Of a DNA stretch of 64,000 nt, positions 57,026-64,000 are shown in pieces. The position numbers and the translations under genes were made by a program. The notes under the pieces are model-generated. The model was not told where the DNA came from, did not search any database, and was given only the letters and a program-made list of their open reading frames with translations. Source of the DNA: Lomentospora prolificans (taxonomy: Eukaryota; Ascomycota; Sordariomycetes; Microascales; Microascaceae); the NCBI GenBank assembly GCA_029532625.1, contig JARFXM010000010.1, positions 868,001 to 932,000 on the forward strand, read 5' to 3'. The stretch's first letter is position 1. The number at the start of each line of letters is the position of its first letter.

Positions 57026-58650
57026 TCATCTGCGTTGTTGCTTCATACAGTCGACGGTTGCTGAGGTTGGGCCCCAACTCTCAAGCTCCCGAAGGGTAGG
57101 ACTAATATCCAAATAAAGAAAACCCCAGATAAGACCAAGGCCATTACGGATAGTAGCGATAGTAGCGAGTTTGAAAATAAAATAGCCTTCTAGCATATAA
57201 ATTACGAATAAGGGATGAGCCTCCGCCACCGTTGCAAGCCAGAATGCGGTGGGATAGAACTTGAGTCGACAAATCTCGGATAGATAGCCAACACATATTA
57301 TCATCAGGAGGACGCCGCTCTTATGACGATGAGCTCGTACACCCGGAGTTCAGAGCAAGTCCAGCGGCTACTTCGGGGAAATCGTTGCAATTTGCCCCCT
57401 CGACTTGTTCCATAAGGACGGCAACGATTGGAGACGTTACGTAGGGAATGTGGAGAATCACGACTTATGGAAACCAAGTGCGTCGGCGCAGCAGTCTCTA
57501 GTTTCGTCTCGGAGATTTTCGGCTAGCTCCTGACGCTGCTCTTCGGTGAGCGGTGTTTCGTCGATCCGGAAGCCCATATTCTTCGTAACCGCTTTGAATA
57601 TGCTCCTAAAGGCAGCTGATAGAGTGCGTTAACATATCGATACATGTTCCTCTGTCGACAAAGGATATGTTGCGGTCGGAGAATCTTGACAAACCTTAGA
57701 ACTGAGACAAGCCGGGATGTCTGGGGGACCCGGAGGCGGAAAACCATTTCTTCGTCGCATGGAAGGGGATACGGAACAGAATTCTGAACTTCGACCGAAA
57801 TACTTTCCTTGGCCACTTTCAGGTACAATGGGAATTGCTTCGATCACCCTTATAGTGCAGCTATACGTAAGGAGAGTGAGAGAGCCAATCGTGATCCAGA
57901 AGTTTGCGGAAAAGTCCTCGACCTTTTGAGGCACTGGGCATATGGTAGACTCCAGCCGTCATCATTAACCAGGGAGACGTTAGCAGCAGCTAGCAGGGGT
58001 AATAGTATAGCCATGAAGATTATTCGCATGGTCCTTTCTCCCGGATTCTGTTGGAAATGTTCTCGAAGAAAAGTGAGGGCCGCAAGATGTGACGTGCTCG
58101 GAAACCAGCCCAACGAGCAGAGGCTGCTTCAGTGATGAAGAGAAAGGCATTGCTTAAGGTTGCGAACCTGTTGATGGGCATGGCTATTCCGGCGACGATT
58201 TGCGTTTCCGCTAAAGAGAGAACAAACTGGAAGTCGGTTAGCGTACGGATATGTTTCCACGATACGAGCGCTCTGGCCGTAGTACCTTGGTGAGAGATTC
58301 GTGGACCCGGCGAGGAAAATCGCCGTCATCCTTGATTGGAAATCCCAAGAACTGCCTTTTGTCCCCGGGTTATCCTTCTGACAACCAGTATGAGGACCAG
58401 TACGTCTATCGGGTTTGCCTTGGTGCTATTTTCGCTTTCGCTCAGACAATCCTCCTTGGCGTACGGCTTTACTTCCGGGTCCAAGGCAATGGAGCAGTGA
58501 AGAATTGTAAGAACCATCACGCCGTACACGGTCACGACGAAGCCGACGATAACATATATCAAGTAGGTTTCTGTCCAGCACGTAGGATGGAATTGAGTCC
58601 GAAGCAACAGATGTGATTCCTGACTCAATTCTAAGCGAGGACGGCATCTA
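57026..58650 (-). pseudogene. Decayed fungal polytopic membrane protein
   Basis: Several minus-strand frames carry pieces, in order, that resemble a common fungal seven-helix membrane protein of unknown function. The first is YLIYVIVGFVVTVYGVMVL (58570 region). The second is FQFVLSLAETQIVAGIAM (about 58180-58240). The third is WFPSTSHLAALTFLREHFQQ followed by ERTMRIIFMAILLPLLAAAN (57960-58113). The last two are FWITIGSLTLLTYSCTIRV (57850 region) and a tail near 57060-57200 (GLIWGFLYLD). The block 'WFSSLTHLxxLTxLRxyfxxxPxxRxWR' is characteristic of that family. The segment before it, which should read roughly 'YHWQxVVYLAW', is missing or changed. Pieces lie in different frames, with stops between some of them and no coherent set of splice sites. 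I treat it as a pseudogene, though a many-exon gene damaged by sequence errors is possible. Confidence 0.42.
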
Positions 58651-59309
58651 CCACGATACCAGAGGCATCTTCATTGGGAACTACGTCCTCCTAAAAAGGA
58701 TAGCCATCGCAAGTCAGATTGCAGTTCATTGTGTGCCTCTAAATGGTAGGGCTGGAAGGTCAACACGCTGGCTATTGATATTGTCAGTGGAGAGAAGCCC
58801 AATTTTCAGTGTGCGGAATAGGGATCCAGCACCAACAGCTGGCTATATCTAATACCTACCAGTGCTGGTGAATTCGTGAGGGCCGCTGCACCATCTTATA
58901 GATACTGAAAAGCATTTTGAACCCTATGCTAAAAAAGCGCAAGGGTCTAATCTACGACATGTGAGACGGCACGAGCATTGATGCTCCATTTGAGCTGCCC
59001 GTGGAATGCAATTTAGCGCGGACCCAGCAGTATTTCGCCGCGAACATCCAGAGAAGGGTGCATTGAATGTTTCTTACAATAGGGAAGAGCGACCTGCTCC
59101 TAGCTCTTACTCAGCGTAAGCGGCCGCTCCTTCCTCAACCTTGGAGGTAATTACATAAATGTATATATATTGCTGTCATCATGATACTTCTAAGCTGGTA
59201 TGTACAAAAAGTGACAAGTAGGGATATCTTCTAGAAACAAAACGAAACACGGTATTCATTTCCTCCCAAGAGCGGGTGCAAGTCATCAATTAGATTCCGT
59301 CCGGTCCCT
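58651..59309. other. Intergenic, AT-rich near the permease 3' end
   Basis: No gene recognised. TATATATTG-type sequence around 59160-59175 fits the 3' flank of the permease gene. Confidence 0.4.
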
Positions 59310-61703
59310 TCATCTTCCCATGCCTTCAAAATCCGTCCCCGCGAACGGATTGGGATTTACAAAGGCCTGTGGGACCTCCTTCTGAACCCCATTTCCATTC
59401 CCCTCCGCCATCATCCGGCCCAGTTCCATCGTATCCCTTCCTTTCCATAGGAGCGACACCGTCTCGTGCACAAGAATAAGCCCACCGGCCTTTCTCCTGG
59501 CCTCGTCGCTGTCCTCGCCTCCCTGGAAACCGTCGTCGCCCTCGGCAAGCTCGAACTCGGGGTACCGCTCGACGACAAATTCTTGGTGGCGCCTATGCTC
59601 CCTGCGCTTGGCCCGCGCGAGGAACCCGAGGAACCACAGCGATGCGAAGATGAGCACGCCGCACGAGATGCATGGCACAACGAACCAGGAGACATTGGTG
59701 TGACCGAAGCGGTCTGAAGGCGGTACCCAGCTTGTGATGATCGGGTAGGCATTGCCGAGGAGGTAGATTACGGCACAGATCACGCTCAATGTAGGGTTGA
59801 CTGAGCGATCTGTCATCTCAGTCCAGGTTCGCTTGCTGGAGTACTGGGTACCTGGAATGGCCGGATGGTGTGGGGTACTGATTGGTGCTGTGGTGGGTGG
59901 GGTTCCGAATCGGAGGATGAGAATGCCCAGAGCAAGGAGCAAGCCGAAGAAGGCAGGGAATAGGTAGGCACTGGCGCTGGACAGAACAACATAGGAATCA
60001 TCGGCTTGAAGCTTCGACGTCGCTGCAATGAGGACCAAACACGACATAAAATGGAGTAGGAGCGCGCCAACGGGGGTTTTCTCTGTGTGTGTCTCGGGGG
60101 AAAACCACTTGTGCCCGAGGATGGTCGTAAAGTACCCGCGGGCTTGGAACCACTTGAGGAGGCGACCCAGACTGAAGTCGCGTTCTTGCGCGAAGAACTT
60201 GGCGAAGGGGAGAAACCCTTCTTTCGCGATTTCCTGCTTCATGCGCGACGCCGTGTAGGTCATCACGATGATGTTACCGAGAGATGAGATGGCAAGGAAA
60301 GCGTTAAGAACACGCTCCCCTGTTTCACTGTTTCCAAGGACGCCAAAGGTCCTCTGGAAGAACTGTTGGGCCATGTTACCCTGAATCTGCGCTTCTTTGG
60401 GGACGACGACCATCTACACTTCTTGTTAGATGAGTTTGCGGCAAGATTCCTAGGAGAAGCGGCACTCACATAGCAGATGTTGACAGACATATAGAGCACC
60501 GAGATGATGGAGATTGCGGTCATCATACCAAGGGGAAAGGTCCTGCGGGGACGCTTGATCTCACCCAACACCTATACCCAAGTTAGACTTGGCCAAGAAT
60601 CTCGGGAAGAAGGGACAGAAGGCGGCTTACATAGTTCGGTTGATCAAAACCGGAAAAGGCAAAGACGATTGATAAGAACGCCTGAGCATAGCCGTTCGCT
60701 TCACCGGAAGCCTTGTCAGAGATGTACTTGAAAGAGTTCTCTCTGCCGGTATTATGCCCAATATAGTTCGGGACTTCGGCGCCGCTCTGGTCATGAAAGC
60801 CTCCCGCTGCGACAGCAATTGCGGTTGCAATGATCAGAAGCAAGATGCCGACCTTGATGATAGCCAGTACGTTGTTCAAGAAGATGCCGCCCCTTCTGGA
60901 GATGGTATGAATGAAGCAAGTAATGGCGGCGACGGCAATAGCAATACCTCTCACAGCGCCCGAGCTAAACTCTTCAGACGCGGTGCCGGGGTTGGCAGCT
61001 TGGAGTGCCCGAATGGCGAAGCTGATGGAGTTGCCTGCCATGTTCCCAAGGCAGATGAAGGCGATGCCGTACAAGCAGGCAAAGAAGAGCACGGTATCCT
61101 TCCTGTACCTTGGCTTACGATATACGTATTGCAACTTGACGAGGGTCAGTGACCTAGACAATAATAAAACGAAGGGAACAACTGACATAGTTTAGGTCAC
61201 CACCGCTTCGAGGAACATTCTGCTCGATGCCATCAATGACGTACCGCGGTACGTTGAGTCCATACTCCACGTAGACGTGAGCGCCTGATAGGCCATAGAG
61301 GATACCGGCGAACCAGAAGAATAAGGACGCGCCGGTATTATTGGTCCCAGTCACTACTCGCGAAGGGCTATTAAAGATGCCCGTACCTATGGGGGTTTAG
61401 CAAGTCAGGCTTCAGTGGGGTGAAGAAGCAGCCTGCAAGAGAAGCAATGGAAAAACGGGAGAAGCGGCGCAGTTGGGCCATGCAAGACGCCCAGGGTGGT
61501 AAAGGGTGGAAAAGAGGAGAGCGGCACTTACCGATGATACGGTTGAGGACCAGGCAGGTGACGTCGAGGTAGCCCAGCTTGAACTGATCAGCTGGTGCGT
61601 CTGTCACAATCTCATCTGGGTCGACAATCTCTTCTTGGAGCTCCTCGAGTAAGGTCCTCTGTTGTTGGCGGGGCCGCGAGGGCGGAAAGTCTACAGATGA
61701 CAT
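59310..61703 (-). CDS. Amino-acid permease, MUP1/LAT (APC) family
   Basis: Predicted exons are 61703..61532, 61386..61187, 61134..60631, 60571..60470 and 60413..59310 (693 aa). The introns are 145, 52, 59 and 56 bp. The open frame upstream of 61703 starts with TTG, so ATG 61703 is used. The acidic N-terminus is followed by YLDVTCLVLNRIIGTGIFNS, the APC-fold helix 1 with the unwound GTGIF segment. Then come GGDLNYLQYVYRKPRY, a long run of helices (IIKVGILLLIIATAIAVAAG) and SIVFAFSGFDQPNYVLGEIK. The latter is the helix 6 consensus, with the KRPRRTFPLGM loop after it. Eleven to twelve hydrophobic segments are visible in total. The family includes the yeast high-affinity methionine permease Mup1 and works as a proton-coupled importer at the plasma membrane. 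The substrate is not certain. The second intron has the weaker donor GTCAGT and the third acceptor is AAG. Confidence 0.92.
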
Positions 61704-63653
61704 GGCTGCGCTTAGGTGGAGAGCCCCGTTAGGCCCGTCTGCTGTCGTTGGCAACAAGAAGAAGGCTCCGCCGCTTCTCAATGAAAGTAATGGACCAGGG
61801 AGAGAGGCTCCGGCTGTATGTACGAAGGAGATTAGGCTCCTATCTTCGAGGAGAGGCAGCCAAGGTAAAAAGAAAGCGGTCTAGAGACGAAACGATAAAA
61901 GAGAAACAATCACCCAGACTCGGAAACGAAAACCCAAGGGGAAATAATCGGCAGGGCGAGCATATAACATAGGTAGGAAAGGAGGGAGAAAGAGGAGAAA
62001 CTCCAGAACGCCTTGCGACTCGCCGCTAAACCCGGTCAATCGAGTCGCATGCTCTCGTGCCTGACTCGACAGCCTCGTTTTCCTCGTGTCTTTGCTGCAT
62101 GCACAGTCAATACATAATGACAATCGCCAATTTTGCGCTCTTTGCGCCCACCGAAGCGGGCTGGCTTGCATGCATCCCCCCGGGGAGGGGGGCTCTAACT
62201 CTAATGGTGGGTCAAAGACATCTCTTTGGGTGGGTGTGCTTCGCCCCCATGAATGTATAATGCAACCCGACCGGGACAGAAACGGAGCGTGGTCACACAA
62301 CCAAGATACTGGGGTTGGAGCCAGCTTGTCGCGGTGGATACCGCGAATGGCCTGGCCAGACACACCCACAGCCTGGTGTGTACTGTTAAAACTCAATCCT
62401 CCAGCCACTGCCTCCTGCATGACGATGATTAGCAGTGTCGCTATCAATCAATGTTCCGAAAGAGGAGAAGAGACGCGATTCAGAGACGTGGTGGGTAAGC
62501 TGGTGGCGCCTTTCATGTCTCGTTTAATAATTTGGCCTCGTTATGGAAGTTGGCTGTTTCCCAACCCCCGGAGCCCGTATGTCACTTGCTGAGCTTGTAT
62601 GGGGTCGCCCTCTCCCCGCAATTAAACTAATCGATGGAACAGAAAAACAGGGCTGGCCGCTCTGCACTGACCCCCGGTTCGCTCGGGGCTGGCCTTGACC
62701 CTAGTCTGTCAACCAAACAGGTCGTGGATGGCGACACCAGCAAGACATCCAGCAGTTTGTGGCGGTGCATGTGGAAATTCCACCCGATTGTTGAAGGGTC
62801 GGAAACGGCTTTTGTTTCCCGGGGCGAATGAGCGCTGAGCTATTTGATCAGCTGGAGGATCAGTTTCTTGGCTCTTGATAACAAAGGGAACATGGAAAGG
62901 CAAGGTAAAATGAATAAGCTCTATGACTGAGGGCGAGGGCAAGATAACAGAGCTCCCTAAGGCGACGGCTCTGAGAGGCGCTCGGCACTGCCTCTCTCCG
63001 ATCCCATTTGTCCCAACACCCTCGTCGGTTCCCCCCTTCCAATCTAGGACTCACTCTTGCTCGGTGCCTGGGATTGGGATGGGCTGGACTTGGCTTGTCG
63101 AGACCCTTGCGTCGGGTGGCCTCTCACGTATGTATGGGTGTGTACCACCGCGGGCGTGCGACCAAAAGCAATCAATCAGACAGCAGTCGCAAGATTGTGC
63201 AGCTGGCACTGCTTGGTCGCCCTGATATTCAAAGTAGAGGGCCATGATTAATCCCTCTCTCGTTTTGCGCTCCCTCTTGGCTTGACCGCGCAAACGGCAC
63301 CTGCAAGTCAAGAAGAAGGTGTCTGCAGCAAGCCCCAGGGCCAGCTGGACACGCACGCCCAGCCACTCCTTCTAGAAGCATATTGATCGGCGTTATTTCT
63401 CCCTTTTCTTTCCCACCTTCCTAGTCTTCATTTCTTTTGACTGCCATATTTGAGATTTTTCCCTGTATGGTCTTGTGTCCTATCTTACCGAGCTATCTGC
63501 TGTGCCTACGATTCGAAGTCAGAAAGGGACCCTCGTCTTTCTGGGTCCCCTCTTGCCTGCTGGACCAATCGAGCGGTGGCCTGTTTCGTGCTTCGTCGAA
63601 CTTGCACCCGTGAAGCCGCCCACGGTGCCGCCAGACCACCAAATTCCCACTCC
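61704..63653. other. Intergenic, no gene recognised
   Basis: Divergent promoter region between the permease and the gene at the right edge. Short ORFs on both strands show no domain. Confidence 0.4.
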
Positions 63654-64000
63654 ATGGATCTCGGGGATGCACTCAGTATTGCAAAGGTAGCTTGGGAGGT
63701 GTACAATTATGGATGGGCCCCGGAGTTGAGAGCTAGTAAGGAACCCCGGAATAACTGAATTACCTCAACTTGATTTGCGCATCATCATCTTGTCTTGCAA
63801 CGGTGTTTCGGCGGCGATGCTTGCGAAAACCCCGCTTCGCACCCAGCGTGGTCTCGTGAGCTCGCTTCCTGTGTTGCAGCGCTGCATATGCCTGTTCCCC
63901 AGGACCAAGTTATGGTCGCGATATTGCCTTGTGACACAATACTAATATTGCCTTCCTCTCAGGCACTAATTATGCCTCTTTTGGATCCGAAGTCCGCCAC
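63654..64000 (+). CDS. Start of a fungal STAND/NLR-type N-terminal gene, cut by the window edge
   Basis: Exon 1 is 63654..63735 (MDLGDALSIAKVAWEVYNYG, then WAPELRAS). It meets a GTAAGG donor, and a 227-bp intron ends TTCCTCTCAG at 63962. Exon 2 runs from 63963 off the edge (TNYASFGSEVRH). The phases fit. The pattern 'MD..DAI.IA...YEVYNYGW....N..Y..FG.D.R.L' is the opening helix of a widespread fungal N-terminal domain found in front of NACHT, ankyrin or other signalling modules and in stand-alone hypothetical proteins. The rest lies outside the window, so the full architecture is unknown. CTAATAT sequence near 63940 is a plausible branch site. Confidence 0.65.

Noticed and set aside
1..64000. 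CRISPR arrays, bacterial operons, phage or intact transposons
   Set aside because: No regularly spaced repeats, no Shine-Dalgarno-led gene strings, and no transposase, reverse transcriptase or long terminal repeats were seen; intron content shows a eukaryotic genome.

Overview
The window looks like a nuclear contig from a filamentous ascomycete (Pezizomycotina, most likely a Sordariomycete). Evidence: many genes carry short introns (about 50-150 bp) with GTAAGT-type donors, CTAAC/CTGAC-type branch sites and YAG acceptors. There is a nuclear tRNA-Phe with an intron after position 37. The protein families are typical of these fungi (AA1-like secreted protein, fungal rhodopsin-domain receptor, Pex24p/dysferlin peroxin, omega-class GST). 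Genes sit on both strands with no operons. No CRISPR array, phage or intact transposon was seen.

Layout. 0-22 kb is gene-bearing: a membrane-protein fragment at the left edge, a dysferlin-domain peroxisomal membrane protein (2.2-4.4 kb), a SAM methyltransferase (5.6-6.3 kb), a small secreted protein (8.7-9.6 kb), a disrupted conserved protein of unknown function (9.9-11.3 kb), a broken DUF3433-like membrane protein (12.8-13.7 kb), acetyl-CoA hydrolase ACH1 (15.7-17.5 kb), then a minus-strand block of AA1-like secreted protein, a second small secreted protein, an omega GST and a seven-helix rhodopsin-domain protein (17.7-22 kb). 22-31.7 kb is a gene desert with only decayed fragments. 31.7-33 kb holds a secreted HEYGH (metallopeptidase-like) protein. 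33-38 kb is again empty. 38-45.3 kb has two proteins of unknown function, holocytochrome c heme lyase and a coiled-coil protein. 47.9-49.6 kb is a ZIP zinc transporter. 49.6-54.2 kb is largely empty. 54.2-61.7 kb has a mitochondrial-carrier-like protein, tRNA-Phe(GAA), a decayed polytopic membrane protein and a MUP1/LAT-type amino-acid permease. A gene resembling the N-terminus of fungal signalling (STAND/NLR-like) proteins runs off the right edge.

The strongest unexpected signal is that otherwise well-preserved genes (ACH1, the ZIP transporter and the 10-11 kb gene) each carry one frame-breaking extra base in a C/G run, and the DUF3433-like gene has similar shifts. This points either to homopolymer errors in the assembly or to recent gene inactivation. 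Other points of interest are three uninterrupted T-runs (33, 29 and 38 bases), a 102-bp tandem duplication, and several secreted-protein genes that are candidate effectors. I did not recognise any wholly new multi-gene system. All exon structures below come from reading splice signals and frames and were not tested against transcripts.
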